A stretch of 64,000 nucleotides of DNA. It comes from Methanobacterium sp. UBA375 (lineage in GTDB: Archaea; Methanobacteriota; Methanobacteria; Methanobacteriales; Methanobacteriaceae). Location: assembly GCA_002495625.1 (NCBI GenBank), contig DAGC01000012.1, forward strand, positions 268,251 to 332,250, in the 5' to 3' direction. Below the pieces are notes generated by a model, which saw only the letters and a list, made by a program, of their open reading frames with translations, was not told the DNA's origin and ran no database searches. Below, one piece after another: positions 25,352 through 34,815 of this stretch. Position numbers and translations under genes: made by a program. Every line of letters begins with the position of its first letter. The stretch's first letter is position 1.

Positions 25352-25561
25352 ATGAATATAGAAAAGCCAGATGAGATGGAAAGATTTAAAAATGGAAAGG
25401 CGGCGCTCTTTACCTTTGCATTTTATGGTTTAGCCTTGTTAGCCTGGACACTGTACGAATTTTTCACTAAAGGTGACTTGGGGTGGCAATTTATAATTTT
25501 ACTCATGGGTAATGTAGTATTCTTCGGATCAAGATTGATATACAACAGGAAAATGAGTTAG
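25352..25561 (+). CDS. small membrane protein at end of XRE cassette
   Basis: 69 aa with two hydrophobic helices (residues ~19-38 and 46-62) and a charged N-terminus (KPDEMERFKNGKAAL). GGAGAA lies 7 nt before the ATG. Probably co-transcribed with the XRE gene, 47 nt upstream. No family recognised beyond a general likeness to the membrane halves of the two preceding proteins. Confidence 0.55.
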   Translation: MNIEKPDEMERFKNGKAALFTFAFYGLALLAWTLYEFFTKGDLGWQFIILLMGNVVFFGSRLIYNRKMS

Positions 25562-25585
25562 GAATACATGGACTGATTTAGTGTA

Positions 25586-26317
25586 TCAACCAACCAAACC
25601 ATGATAAATCAACAAGAGACTTGCCAGGGCAATGGCAAGTAGGACTAATTTTTTGAAGATACTCTGCGGTGTGACACTCACTATCCGTTTACCTGCGTAA
25701 GATCCGATTATTCCTATTACAATCAAGATGGGTATGTAGTAGTAAAATTGGGGATCAAGGAGGTTATTTGAAAAGTATACGGGAATTCTTGCAGCGTCGA
25801 TAATCACCGCAATGGCAGAAATGGTGGCCACGTATTTGATTTTATCCAGATCATATGAGATGAGAAAAGCACCCCTTAAGGCCCCTCCAATTCCAAGTAA
25901 GCCCTGTAAGAATCCTGATAAACCACCACCAATCAGGGTGTTAGATCTGGTGGCGGCCACTTTAAAATCAGGATGTAACAGGGAATAAATGGAAAATATC
26001 AGTAGGAATATCCCTAAAAGAATTTCCAGTGTAAGCTGGGGGATGAATATTACCAGATAGGCCCCGATGATGGTTAAAATTATGCTGGGCGCACCGAATA
26101 GGATGATGAGCCTTTTATCCAAACCTTTCCTGAAAAAGCCTACCGCCCCCACATTTCCAGAGATATGGGCGATGGCTACCAGAACTAAAGCGGTTTGAAA
26201 ATCCAGGAAAAATAGGGCCATAGGTAGAAAAATGGTGGATGTACCGAATCCAGCCACCGTTCCCACCACTATGGAAAGAAAGGCCACTATGAAAAAAAGT
26301 AAGATCAGCTCATACAT
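25586..26317 (-). CDS. TauE/SafE family membrane exporter
   Basis: 243 aa, about eight hydrophobic segments in two halves. The first half has VGTVAGFGTSTIFLPMALFF; the second has the matching GGGLSGFLQGLLGIGG, the paired motif of the sulfite/organosulfonate exporter family. Substrate unknown; in methanogens it may handle sulfur anions. Convergent with the XRE cassette. Confidence 0.85.
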   Translation of the reverse strand: MYELILLFFIVAFLSIVVGTVAGFGTSTIFLPMALFFLDFQTALVLVAIAHISGNVGAVGFFRKGLDKRLIILFGAPSIILTIIGAYLVIFIPQLTLEILLGIFLLIFSIYSLLHPDFKVAATRSNTLIGGGLSGFLQGLLGIGGALRGAFLISYDLDKIKYVATISAIAVIIDAARIPVYFSNNLLDPQFYYYIPILIVIGIIGSYAGKRIVSVTPQSIFKKLVLLAIALASLLLIYHGLVG

Positions 26318-26434
26318 ATCATTTTTTTTAAATATGTTTTTAATTTGAAAGATAATTTTATTTTAAAGATGGAAATTTTTTTATTTTAAGAATATTACAC
26401 TTATTAAAATTTTAAGAAACTACTACTTTAAAAG

Positions 26435-27139
26435 TTAAAGACTCTTTTTACGGTGAGTTTCGCTACTGCAGGAACTGTCCAGTTTAATCTCACTGTTATT
26501 TGGTAGAATTGCGCCCATTTTCTCCAGCACAGCCCGGGAATCGACTTTGGTATTTACACATCCATCCCGGAGGAGGGGTACTCCCTGGACAGGGTAATTG
26601 GAGAGATTCATCATACACAGGTTAAGATCCTGGTAACAGGCCACTCCCAGAATGGCTTTGAATTTATTCTGTTCCACGATTTTCTTTAAAAATTGTGATC
26701 CAGGAATTATATAGACTTTATAACCCATCTCTTCTCCCTTATTTTTTAAAACGCCAATTACGCATTTATTACAGTTTTTACACACTATTCCGGATGTTTC
26801 CAGGTTGGCCTGGCACTCGGCGTGTCTTAAACAGTGGGGGAGTACTAAAATCTTATCTTTAGGTTTTATTTTACTGAAGAGTTTTTCGTTAACTTTGTTT
26901 CTTACTTCCACACCTATCTGGTCCACTATCTTCCCATCGACACCCACTTGTTCTGAGAATTTCTTAAACAGGCCGTAGAAAACATCCACAGTGAAGAGGA
27001 GTAATTTAGGAAAAATTAATCTATTCTCCTTAATTTGCATTCTACCCAGAATAAGGGTGGTTGATAGCAAAACTAGGAGAAATAAGCCTACGATAAATAC
27101 TAACTGTCCGAGTATCTGGTAAAAATCATAAATCGACAT
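26435..27139 (-). CDS. DUF116 membrane-anchored cysteine-rich protein
   Basis: 234 aa. One N-terminal transmembrane helix (~residues 10-30), then a soluble domain with [30 protein letters not shown], and [15 protein letters not shown], the cysteine pattern of DUF116. Probably binds an iron-sulfur cluster or metal at the membrane; function unknown. Single gene. Confidence 0.75.
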   Translation of the reverse strand: MSIYDFYQILGQLVFIVGLFLLVLLSTTLILGRMQIKENRLIFPKLLLFTVDVFYGLFKKFSEQVGVDGKIVDQIGVEVRNKVNEKLFSKIKPKDKILVLPHCLRHAECQANLETSGIVCKNCNKCVIGVLKNKGEEMGYKVYIIPGSQFLKKIVEQNKFKAILGVACYQDLNLCMMNLSNYPVQGVPLLRDGCVNTKVDSRAVLEKMGAILPNNSEIKLDSSCSSETHRKKSL

Positions 27140-27292
27140 AGGGGTAACCTTTTTTAAAAGATATATCTTACTTATTTTAACCTTTAGAGAAAAATTTAAT
27201 TTATTCTAATTTAATGTTTTTCATTCGAACTTAATGAAATTTTGAAGTTCCGGATTATGAACTTAATTATTTAGTTATTATTTAATTCTAAA

Positions 27293-27775
27293 TTACAATT
27301 TTTCAACTATAAAATCAGCGGATCCCATTATCTCCACACCACCATTCACGGCCTGTATTTCAACCCCGGAGAGGTCTTCGCAGGCGCAGAGAATATCCTG
27401 TTCAGGATGAGTACCTGGTTGTATGCCACAATCCAGCCGGATAAAATCTCCGCAGGATACAACCATACTGAGTCTCTTGGATGTGGGATGGTTTTCTGGG
27501 AGAACAACGATGGGAGAGGCATGATCTTTCAAGAGATGGACCATACATCTTACACCTTTTTCTGCCATCTCCCCGACAGAAAATACAGAAACAGCTATCA
27601 AATCATCGGCCTGGAGAAATTGGACTACTTCTTCGCCATCAGGTGTGCCTATGAATATCTGCAGGTCTTTTGAGGCTTTAACTATTCCCAGTTCTCCAGA
27701 GCTTCCCTTTAAAAACAAAATTTCATCAGGACTTAACTTGACTCTTCTACATTGTCTGACTGACATGAAGGACAT
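27293..27775 (-). CDS. conserved hypothetical protein
   Basis: 160 aa, soluble, alternating strands and helices, with three cysteines (RQCRR, VVSCGDF, ILCACED). No family recognised. The start at 27775 overlaps the end of the zinc-ribbon gene by 43 nt; an ATG at 27766 is an alternative. Overlap suggests translational coupling and a functional link to the zinc-ribbon protein. Confidence 0.55.
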   Translation of the reverse strand: MSFMSVRQCRRVKLSPDEILFLKGSSGELGIVKASKDLQIFIGTPDGEEVVQFLQADDLIAVSVFSVGEMAEKGVRCMVHLLKDHASPIVVLPENHPTSKRLSMVVSCGDFIRLDCGIQPGTHPEQDILCACEDLSGVEIQAVNGGVEIMGSADFIVEKL

Positions 27776-27888
27776 ACTACTCTTTTTCCAATACCTTTAA
27801 ACTCATTTCCACAATCCAGGCACCGGTACTTCTTAGTTTTAAGTTTTTTCATTTTAATGTCAGCCATTGGACCGCCAACAGTACACAT
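27733..27888 (-). CDS. 51-residue zinc-ribbon protein
   Basis: Reads MCTVGGPMADIKMKK, then a ribbon with CLDCG and CPSCQ spaced 16 residues apart, ending in a Glu/Ser tail. The ATG at 27888 follows GGTGATATAGA. Rubredoxin/ribbon-like small protein, perhaps an RNA- or protein-binding adaptor. Overlaps the next gene. Short, but the paired CxxC motifs and ribosome binding site make it convincing. Confidence 0.75.
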   Translation of the reverse strand: MCTVGGPMADIKMKKLKTKKYRCLDCGNEFKGIGKRVVCPSCQSDNVEESS

Positions 27889-28080
27889 TCTATATCACCA
27901 CATGAGGGTATGTAAACTGGGATATTTATCTTTTGTGTAACATTTTTTAAACAATTTTTTTATTTTATTTAAAACAAGATTTTTAATACCAATGAACAAC
28001 AAAAAATTCAACAAGTATTAACTTGGAATTTTTAAAAGGTTAAAGCTAAGAAATAAAACCAGCAATAAACGGTGAGACTA

Positions 28081-30078
28081 TTGAAAGATTTTATTTTCCC
28101 ATTTACCGCCATAGTAGGACAAGAAAATATAAAAAAATCCCTGATATTAAACGCCATAAATCCAAGTATCGGTGGGGTTTTAATAAAAGGGGAGAAGGGT
28201 ACCGGTAAGACCACGGCTGTAAGGGCACTGGCAGACTTACTTCCCCCTATAAAAGTTGTTAAAGGGTGTCCATTTAACTGCGACCCGGAAGATACCAGTT
28301 CAATCTGTGAATCATGCAAATCTAATGATTTCGAGATTGAAGAGAAAAAAATGAGGGTGGTAGAACTACCACTGGGGGCCACTGAAGACCGGGTGGTCGG
28401 TTCCATAAATATAGAAAAGGCCTTAAAGGAAGGTGTAAAAGCCCTCGAACCCGGTTTACTGGCAGAAGCTAACCGTAACATATTATACGTGGATGAAATC
28501 AATCTCCTGGACGATAACCTGGTGGATGTCCTACTGGACGCCGCAGCCTATGGTATAAACATAGTGGAAAGGGAAGGAGTTTCCTTCACCCACCCATCCA
28601 ACTTCATACTGGTAGGGACCATGAACCCGGCAGAGGGAGAGCTCCGCCCCCAGCTTTCAGATAGGATAGGGCTGCACATCGTGGTCAGCAGCATCATGGA
28701 ACTGGAAGACAGGGTTAAGATAATGGAGAGAAGGGAAGAATATGAAAAGTATCCCGAGAAATTCCAGGAAAAATTCCAGGAAAAACAGGAAGCAGTCAGG
28801 CAGAGTATAGTCAAAGCCCGGAAAATACTGAAGAACGTGGAAATTCCACGTTATCTGCTGGAAGTTATAGCCCAGTTATGCATGGATATGGGAGTAGACG
28901 GCCACCGGGCGGACATCGCCATTTTAAAAACAGCCAAAACAATCGCCGCTTACAACGATGAAAACACCGTAACTGAGGACCACGTGGAAGAAGCTGTCCT
29001 CCTGGTATTGGGTGAGAGATTCCACGCAACATCATTTGATAAAGATAAAGTTAAAAAGCAGATAGAACAGGCTAAATCTGAATTACCCCAGAAGGAAGAG
29101 GAACAGGAGAATAAAGATAAATCACAATTATCTCCCCAGGAAAATCAGGAATCTCCCCGAAAAGAAGGGCAGGAAACCAAAAAAAAACTTCAACCGCCAC
29201 CACCCAGGGATAAAAAACGGGGAATGAAACTTAAAACCAAGGAACAAGAAGAAGAACTGGTTGAAGAAGATTACCAAGAAGTTGATATAAAGAAACTCCT
29301 TAAAATGAGAGGAAAACAGACGAAGAAACTCTATGGTAAGAGGGTGGATTCTAAAACCATCAAAGGCAGATACGTTAAAAGTAAACTTCCAAAGGACGTT
29401 TCAAGTGATATAGCCATTGATGCAACCCTCCGCGCTGCCGCGACAGGTTCAACTGGAAATATAGAAGTAAAAACTGCAGATATCCGCCATAAAGTAAGAA
29501 AACATGGTGCCAAAGCATCCATAGCATTGGTAGTTGATATAAGCGGCTCAATGTTCAGTGATAGGAAAGCCAATAGGGTTAAAGGGATTTTAAATAGACT
29601 GGTAAAGGATGTCAACCGCCATAAGGATAAACTCAGTGTGGTTGGATTTAAAGGTGCTGAGGCCGAGATCATAATACCCACCACCCGTCGAGCATCCTCC
29701 TTTCAGGAACAGCTGGACAATATACGGGTGGGAGGAACCACACCCCTGGCGAGCGGTTTACATAAGGGGTTTGAAATACTCAAGCAGGAGAAAATGAGGG
29801 ATGAATACGTCCCCATGATGGTCATCCTCACCGATGGAATGCCCAACATAGGTATTAAGGAGGGGCCGGTGCAGGACGCCATGAAGATTGCCCAGGATTT
29901 AAAGGATAATGAAATACCAACCATAGTTATAAACTTTGAAAAAGCGGTTAAATATGGGCATGAATTCAATATGGATTTAGCTCTGGCAGCCGGGGGCCGT
30001 TACTATGATGTAGAGGACCTGGCCAATCCAGGGGTCGCTGTCTCCAAGATACTGGAGTATGAACGTGATCAGGTGTAA
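28081..30078 (+). CDS. magnesium/cobalt chelatase-like AAA + VWA protein
   Basis: About 665 aa combining the ChlI-type AAA+ domain (residues ~5-320) and a ChlD-type von Willebrand A domain (~475-665), joined by a charged Glu/Lys/Gln/Pro-rich linker. Walker A is GEKGTGKTT, Walker [10 protein letters not shown], and the MIDAS motif DISGSM begins near residue 486. It also has a CNCDPED...CESC insertion like other methanogen chelatase subunits. Likely a motor for metal insertion into a tetrapyrrole such as the cobalt of corrinoids or nickel of F430. TTG 28081 is preferred (GGTGA 5 nt upstream); GTG 28072 is the alternative. No chelatase large subunit lies adjacent. Confidence 0.85.
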   Translation: MKDFIFPFTAIVGQENIKKSLILNAINPSIGGVLIKGEKGTGKTTAVRALADLLPPIKVVKGCPFNCDPEDTSSICESCKSNDFEIEEKKMRVVELPLGATEDRVVGSINIEKALKEGVKALEPGLLAEANRNILYVDEINLLDDNLVDVLLDAAAYGINIVEREGVSFTHPSNFILVGTMNPAEGELRPQLSDRIGLHIVVSSIMELEDRVKIMERREEYEKYPEKFQEKFQEKQEAVRQSIVKARKILKNVEIPRYLLEVIAQLCMDMGVDGHRADIAILKTAKTIAAYNDENTVTEDHVEEAVLLVLGERFHATSFDKDKVKKQIEQAKSELPQKEEEQENKDKSQLSPQENQESPRKEGQETKKKLQPPPPRDKKRGMKLKTKEQEEELVEEDYQEVDIKKLLKMRGKQTKKLYGKRVDSKTIKGRYVKSKLPKDVSSDIAIDATLRAAATGSTGNIEVKTADIRHKVRKHGAKASIALVVDISGSMFSDRKANRVKGILNRLVKDVNRHKDKLSVVGFKGAEAEIIIPTTRRASSFQEQLDNIRVGGTTPLASGLHKGFEILKQEKMRDEYVPMMVILTDGMPNIGIKEGPVQDAMKIAQDLKDNEIPTIVINFEKAVKYGHEFNMDLALAAGGRYYDVEDLANPGVAVSKILEYERDQV

Positions 30079-30175
30079 TTTTCAGGATTGTCAAATGAAA
30101 GATTATTACAAAATCTCTAAATAAGGGATTATTCTAAAAACCTAATTAAAAAAAAAATTCTTGGGGTGATATTCC

Positions 30176-30760
30176 ATGGAAAAGGTTAAACTAGGCTCGA
30201 ATATTTTTATACCCATGCCTGTGACACTTTTAGGAATAAATATTGGGGGAAAAGCTAATTTCATGGCATTAGGATGGGTGAGCAGACTTAACTCGACACC
30301 ACCACTTATAGGTGCGGCAATAAACAAACTACACTATAGTTTTGAGGGAATAGAGGAAAATGAGACCTTCAGTATAAACATACCTTCAAAGGACATGATA
30401 AAGGAAACAGACTACTGTGGACTGGTCTCAGGAAGGGAAACCGATAAATCAAAGCTCTTCAACGTATTTTATGGTAAGTTGGAGACGGCCCCTATGATAG
30501 AGGAATGTCCCCTCACCATGGAATGCAAACTGGTGGACATCCATGAAATGCCCTCTAATGAACTCTTAATTGGGGAAATAGTGGAATCATATATTGGAAA
30601 GGATTATTTAAAAGGAGATACACCGGATATAAAGAAAATCGCCCCATTATTACTTACCATGCCGGACAACAACTACTGGACACTGGGTGAGAATATTGGT
30701 AAGGCCTGGGATGCTGGTAAGGAGTTGAAGTTAGAAGGAGACGAAAACGAGTATATTTAA
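30176..30760 (+). CDS. flavin reductase family protein (flavoredoxin-like)
   Basis: 194 aa FMN-binding split-barrel protein: PMPVTLLGINIGGKANFMAL and WVSRLNSTPPLIGAAI near the N-terminus, FSINIPSKDM in the middle. Similar to flavoredoxins of anaerobes that carry electrons using FMN. The ATG follows GGGGTGATATTCC. Single gene, convergent with the next. Confidence 0.85.
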   Translation: MEKVKLGSNIFIPMPVTLLGINIGGKANFMALGWVSRLNSTPPLIGAAINKLHYSFEGIEENETFSINIPSKDMIKETDYCGLVSGRETDKSKLFNVFYGKLETAPMIEECPLTMECKLVDIHEMPSNELLIGEIVESYIGKDYLKGDTPDIKKIAPLLLTMPDNNYWTLGENIGKAWDAGKELKLEGDENEYI

Positions 30761-30766
30761 GGTTGA

Positions 30767-31504
30767 TTACTTTCGGCTTCTAATCCAGTAATCTTTATTT
30801 TTCAGGTGGATTTTCCATAGATCTGAAAGAATCCCCACCCTTATACTCCCAAGTTCCAGATAGTAACTCTCCACATCACGCTTAAATTCTCCATGCCCCT
30901 GTTCTCCGGGTTTAATGATGTTATCCCCTAAATTTTTTAGCTTAACCTCCATTTCATTGATGGGAGTAAGGTCGATCTCTGATGAAAACCATTTACTGTA
31001 AGTTTCGCCTTTGATGGGAGTTGATTTTGCAATTTTCCACTGCCAGAACTGCCCTTCATCATGAACTTGGAAATACTCTGAAAAAGAGAGCTTGGGATCC
31101 CAAAAATCTATAAATTCAACTTCGTTTGGAAAATCATCCCTGGACACAGCACCTTCAGTGACAAAACCCTCAATATCATCATTTCTCCCTAGAAAATAAT
31201 TTTCCAAACTCTTTAGTAAACTTTTAACTAAGGGGGGATAATGAATTATAGGAGTTGATACTACAATTTTTCGAGTTTTGACTGCTTTAATTAAGTCCTC
31301 TTTGGAAATCAAATCAAAATTAAAGGTCCAAATTTCATCCCGTGTGGCGAATTCTCTGCAATTTAAATATTCTATGGCTACCATCTCAACCCACCAGTAA
31401 GGTAGCTCTACCGCAGAAGCTACTTGGAGGATATTTTTTTCATTTGCAGAGAACATATTATATAGTTGAGAATCAATGATAGATATACCATTTTCGTGAT
31501 ACAA
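30767..31504 (-). CDS. hypothetical protein of unknown family
   Basis: 245 aa, soluble, aromatic-rich (many Trp and Tyr: LPYWWVEMVAIEYL, QFWQWKIA, KDYWIRSRK). No motif recognised. The start is a TTG at 31504, the same base pair that begins the divergent tsr3 gene, so both promoters must lie inside the opposing gene or upstream of it. The long intact frame and natural amino-acid mix support a real gene. Confidence 0.6.
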   Translation of the reverse strand: MYHENGISIIDSQLYNMFSANEKNILQVASAVELPYWWVEMVAIEYLNCREFATRDEIWTFNFDLISKEDLIKAVKTRKIVVSTPIIHYPPLVKSLLKSLENYFLGRNDDIEGFVTEGAVSRDDFPNEVEFIDFWDPKLSFSEYFQVHDEGQFWQWKIAKSTPIKGETYSKWFSSEIDLTPINEMEVKLKNLGDNIIKPGEQGHGEFKRDVESYYLELGSIRVGILSDLWKIHLKNKDYWIRSRK

Positions 31505-32013
31505 TGAAAGTCGTTGTCTACCACGCCGAGGAATGCGATCGGCGTAAATGTACCACTGTACGCCTGGCCCGTGGGGGAAAGGTTAAAATAGTAACTAAAC
31601 TAAACCAATTACCTACCGGTGCTATAGTTCTTGATCCCTTCTCTCAGAAGGCGTTGTCACCTGAAGATAGGAAAACAGTAAAGGAAAACGGTATTTCAGC
31701 ACTGGATTGCTCATGGAAGAAGATAGACGGGTCTTCCGTAATGTTTAAAGGACGGAAACATCACCGTTCACTTCCATTCCTGGTGGCTGCTAATCCCACC
31801 AATTATGGGAAGCCCTGCATCCTTTCCACCGCAGAGGCTATTGCAGCAACCTTTTATATAGTGGGGTTCAAAGATATTGCTACCAACATCATGTCCCAGT
31901 TCAAGTGGGGACCTCATTTTCTAGAGCTAAACCACGAGCTATTAGAAGCTTATTCCAATGCTAAAGACAGCATGGAAGTTGTTAAGATTCAAAATGATTT
32001 CATAGGAGGATAA
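31504..32013 (+). CDS. tsr3: 16S/18S rRNA aminocarboxypropyltransferase Tsr3 (DUF367)
   Basis: 169 aa. Recognised by the DUF367/Tsr3 features [51 protein letters not shown] and [10 protein letters not shown]. It transfers the 3-amino-3-carboxypropyl group of SAM to a hypermodified uridine of small-subunit rRNA. A TATA-like ATATTATATAG at 31456-31466 lies inside the divergent gene. rpl40e follows by 4 nt, so both belong to one translation-related transcript. Confidence 0.92.
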   Translation: MKVVVYHAEECDRRKCTTVRLARGGKVKIVTKLNQLPTGAIVLDPFSQKALSPEDRKTVKENGISALDCSWKKIDGSSVMFKGRKHHRSLPFLVAANPTNYGKPCILSTAEAIAATFYIVGFKDIATNIMSQFKWGPHFLELNHELLEAYSNAKDSMEVVKIQNDFIGG

Positions 32014-32017
32014 ATTC

Positions 32018-32164
32018 ATGGCTAGATTTGAAGAAGCTGAAAATAGAATTTTCAAGATCAAAATTTGTCTCAAATGTAACGCAAGAAACCCGCCAACTGC
32101 CAAGACCTGCAGGAAATGCGGATATAAAGGATTGAGATACAAGGCCAAAGAGCCAAGGGGATAA
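32018..32164 (+). CDS. rpl40e: 50S ribosomal protein L40e
   Basis: 48 residues: [16 protein letters not shown], then CLKCNARN and CRKCGYKG zinc-ribbon cysteine pairs and a basic C-terminus. This is the archaeal eL40 protein, which binds zinc and the large subunit. GGAGGATAAATTC precedes the ATG. It lies 4 nt after tsr3 and is followed by a terminator hairpin. Confidence 0.95.
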   Translation: MARFEEAENRIFKIKICLKCNARNPPTAKTCRKCGYKGLRYKAKEPRG

Positions 32165-32168
32165 GTTT

Positions 32169-32184
32169 AGGGTTTTTTAACCCT
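32169..32184 (+). terminator. hairpin after rpl40e
   Basis: AGGGTT-TTTT-AACCCT is a perfect 6-bp stem with a 4-base loop, 5 nt after the L40e stop and followed by AT-rich sequence. Confidence 0.6.
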
Positions 32185-32224
32185 ATAATTCTTTAATATT
32201 CTTTTTACATTTACCGTGATCATA

Positions 32225-32956
32225 ATGAACGTTGAAAGTTACCTGAGAGAGCGGCTAAAAGAAAAAAAGCTCCATCTGACCCTTTTAGATCCGGAGGAGC
32301 AAACCCCGGATAAAGCGTTGGAAATAGCTAAAAATGCCATAGCCGGAGGGACAGATGGTATAATGCTCGGCGGATCCACAACTGATTCTATTGAACTTGA
32401 TTCAACTGCTAAAGCCCTTCAGGAGAATGTTGATGTTCCCATAATACTATTTCCAGGCAACATAAGTGGTGTTGGTAGATATGCTGATGCGATATTCTTT
32501 ATGAGCCTTCTAAACTCCAGTAACCCCTACTGGATAATCGGAGCCCCGGCTCTGGGAGCCCCACTGGTAAAAAAGCTGGACATCGAAACCATTTCCATGG
32601 GATACCTGGTTGTGGAGCCCGGCGGGACCGTGGGATGGGTAGGAGATGCAAAACTTATACCCCGGAACAAGCCAGACATTGCAATGGCCTACGCTATGGC
32701 TGCTGAGTTTTTCGGAATGAAACTCCTCTACCTGGAGGCCGGTTCCGGTGCAGATCAACCCATACCAGAAGAAATGATAGCCAAAGTGAAAAAAGCCACA
32801 GATCTAATACTGATAGTCGGTGGCGGGATCAGGGACGGTGAAACCGCCCGTAAAATAGTAGACGCCGGCGCAGATATAATAGTAACCGGTACCGTGGTGG
32901 AGAACAGTTCTAAAGTGGAAGATAAGATAAAAGAACTGGTCGATGGGATTAGTTAA
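32225..32956 (+). CDS. geranylgeranylglyceryl phosphate synthase
   Basis: TIM-barrel prenyltransferase of the PcrB/GGGPS family, 243 aa. It joins geranylgeranyl diphosphate to glycerol-1-phosphate, the first ether bond of archaeal lipids. Motifs: LTLLDPEEQ near the start, GGTDGIMLGGS, FPGNISGVG, YLVVEPGGTVGWVG, YLEAGSGA, and the phosphate-binding VGGGIRDGE with IVTGTVVE. ATG 32225 is preferred over GTG 32216. Single gene. Confidence 0.93.
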   Translation: MNVESYLRERLKEKKLHLTLLDPEEQTPDKALEIAKNAIAGGTDGIMLGGSTTDSIELDSTAKALQENVDVPIILFPGNISGVGRYADAIFFMSLLNSSNPYWIIGAPALGAPLVKKLDIETISMGYLVVEPGGTVGWVGDAKLIPRNKPDIAMAYAMAAEFFGMKLLYLEAGSGADQPIPEEMIAKVKKATDLILIVGGGIRDGETARKIVDAGADIIVTGTVVENSSKVEDKIKELVDGIS

Positions 32957-32978
32957 GGTTTAATTTTTCTTTATACTT

Positions 32979-33025
32979 ATTTTGGATTTTATTAAGCTCT
33001 TTTTCCTATTTTTGAGTTTTATTAA
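32979..33025 (+). repeat. duplicated T-rich unit after the GGGP synthase gene
   Basis: ATTTTGGATTTTATTAA (32979-32995) recurs as ATTTTTGAGTTTTATTAA (33008-33025). Both copies follow the stop codon and are T-rich, suggesting a doubled terminator. Confidence 0.5.
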
Positions 33026-33085
33026 CGATTGTTATTTCTCAACAGTTAAATAATCAAATAGTATATATTGAAAACTGGTGAGAAT

Positions 33086-33775
33086 ATGGCAGAAAGCTAC
33101 TGTGATGTAAATGTATATAGTTTGGTTTCAGATAAAATAAAAGAACATTTAAAGTTAAGCAAGTCTCCTGTGGCTATAAAGTTTGTTTTACGAGAAGAAG
33201 ATATCCCAGAGGGTATCAAGAAATTAGAAAACGGTGCCAGGCACTGTGAACTGGTGCAAAAGGCTAGCCAGGGAGAAATATTTTACACCACCGCCGAGGA
33301 ACAGACCTGTAAGGGAGGTGCCTCTGCACTGGGACTAATAGAAGCTCCGGAGAAGGTGAAGACCGGTGAAATGTACCAGAGTCTCGGTAGATTCTCCAGC
33401 ATTGGATCAGCTAAAAGGACCATAGATGAAATACCAAAAATAGAACATATGATGTACGCATTAATTTATGCACCATTAGAAGAGGCTGAATTTGACCCCG
33501 ACGTCATAGTAATAATCTGCAACCCTGCCCAGGCAATGAAACTGGCCCAGGCCTTGATCTACACCCTGGGAGGCCGGGTGGAAGCTGACTTTTCCGGTAT
33601 CCAGTCCATCTGTGCCGATGCCGTCGCCGGGCCATTCACCAGGAAAAGACCCAACATAACCCTGGGCTGCAGTGGGTCACGTAAATATGCGGATATACAA
33701 CCAGATGAAGTAATCGTGGGTCTGAACGGCGAGAATATCGGTTGTGTCGTTAATGCTTTAGAAAGTATGAGTTAA
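33086..33775 (+). CDS. DUF169 family protein
   Basis: 229 aa, matching DUF169: LKLSKSPVAIKFVLREEDIP, RHCELVQKASQGEIFYTTAE, CKGGASALGLIEAPEKVKTG, and SICADAVAGPFTRKRPNITL followed by GCSGSR. The conserved cysteines and GCxGSR motif suggest metal or cofactor binding; function is unknown and members are frequent in methanogens. GGTGAGAAT precedes the ATG at 33086. Confidence 0.85.
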   Translation: MAESYCDVNVYSLVSDKIKEHLKLSKSPVAIKFVLREEDIPEGIKKLENGARHCELVQKASQGEIFYTTAEEQTCKGGASALGLIEAPEKVKTGEMYQSLGRFSSIGSAKRTIDEIPKIEHMMYALIYAPLEEAEFDPDVIVIICNPAQAMKLAQALIYTLGGRVEADFSGIQSICADAVAGPFTRKRPNITLGCSGSRKYADIQPDEVIVGLNGENIGCVVNALESMS

Positions 33776-33863
33776 AATAGTTCCTTTTTTTAAGTTATTA
33801 CTTCTTTTTTAGATAGTTATTCCTTTGTTAGAATTAATTCCATTTTTTGACTTAATCCCCTTT

Positions 33864-34730
33864 TTAAATAATCCTATGGAATTCCAGGAAGGTCTTCATC
33901 TGCTGGTAGGCATCCTGTATACTTGCTTCCGTTGCCAGACCATCTGGTGATTCCACTTCACAGAGTATGGTGGGGATATCGTGGTTGCTCGCCGCGGCGA
34001 TGAGTGTTCCCGGGTTGTAGATATGGGCCAGCAATCTGGAATTGGTTTTTTTGTTGATATAAACCGCCATCGTGGAACTTCTAATGTCTAAAAAGTAGAT
34101 CACAGAATTTTCTGCAGGATGGGTGCTGGTGGCGTGGAAATCGGCCAGTGCATTGATTTTAAGTTCCTGTGCCATATTTACAATGGTGTTAGTTGGAGTA
34201 CCTGGGATATCAGCCACTAAATTCAGGTTATCATTCTCATGTAACTTGGAATTCTGGGCAGTGGCCTGGGGAGTAGTGAAGGGAACTACATACACCGTTC
34301 CATTTAAACCCTTACCATTTAAGTCATTAACTAGGTTTAAAGCTGCTATCTGGGGTGGTAGTTCATTGCCATGAACACCGGCGGTAAGCATAACTCGGGG
34401 CTTTGATCCATCCCCTAATTTAATTAGAGGAGCGCCTTTTTTTGTCACTTCAAAAATTTCACTGTTTAAAGGAGTTTCAGATAAGTGATCCCTGATTTCT
34501 GTGTTCTTTAAAACAAGGCCCCCTGGGATGTCTTCGATAATTTCTACATCTGCTTCTTGAAGTTCGCCTGTTTTAGCTCGTTTATCACCACCCAGCATCC
34601 TGAGCCAGTAATAAAATTTGCCCATGAGGGTGTAATATTTGATTTCCCATCCATTGGGGAGTTTGCCTTCTATTGGTAGTTTAATCTTGTCCATAAATAT
34701 CATTTTGTAAAAGTTCGATTCCGTATTCAA
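33864..34730 (-). CDS. succinylglutamate desuccinylase/aspartoacylase-type zinc hydrolase
   Basis: About 288 aa with the zinc carboxypeptidase-like motif LTAGVHGNELPPQI (His and Glu ligands), the ADFHATSTHP segment with a further ligand histidine, and CEVESPDG with the catalytic-type glutamate. Such enzymes cleave N-acyl amino acids or small amides; the substrate is unknown. Several in-frame starts exist (34730, 34706, 34697); which one is used is uncertain. Confidence 0.75.
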   Translation of the reverse strand: MNTESNFYKMIFMDKIKLPIEGKLPNGWEIKYYTLMGKFYYWLRMLGGDKRAKTGELQEADVEIIEDIPGGLVLKNTEIRDHLSETPLNSEIFEVTKKGAPLIKLGDGSKPRVMLTAGVHGNELPPQIAALNLVNDLNGKGLNGTVYVVPFTTPQATAQNSKLHENDNLNLVADIPGTPTNTIVNMAQELKINALADFHATSTHPAENSVIYFLDIRSSTMAVYINKKTNSRLLAHIYNPGTLIAAASNHDIPTILCEVESPDGLATEASIQDAYQQMKTFLEFHRII

Positions 34731-34764
34731 AATATTTCGTTTTAACAGAACATCAACAATATTT

Positions 34765-34810
34765 TCTTTAACTGAATAAAAATCATCTCTTTAACTGAAA
34801 TAAAATCATC
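34765..34810. repeat. 23-bp tandem duplication
   Basis: TCTTTAACTG followed by AATAAAAATCATC (34765-34787) is repeated immediately at 34788-34810 with only a shifted A run. It lies between the stop of the nucleotidyltransferase gene (34816) and the start of the hydrolase gene (34730), so it may affect the terminator of the first or promoter of the second. Confidence 0.85.
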
Positions 34811-34815
34811 TGATA

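Noticed and set aside
28032..28502. 156-codon minus-strand ORF over the chelatase gene start
   Set aside because: Overlaps the conserved AAA+ region and has no family likeness.
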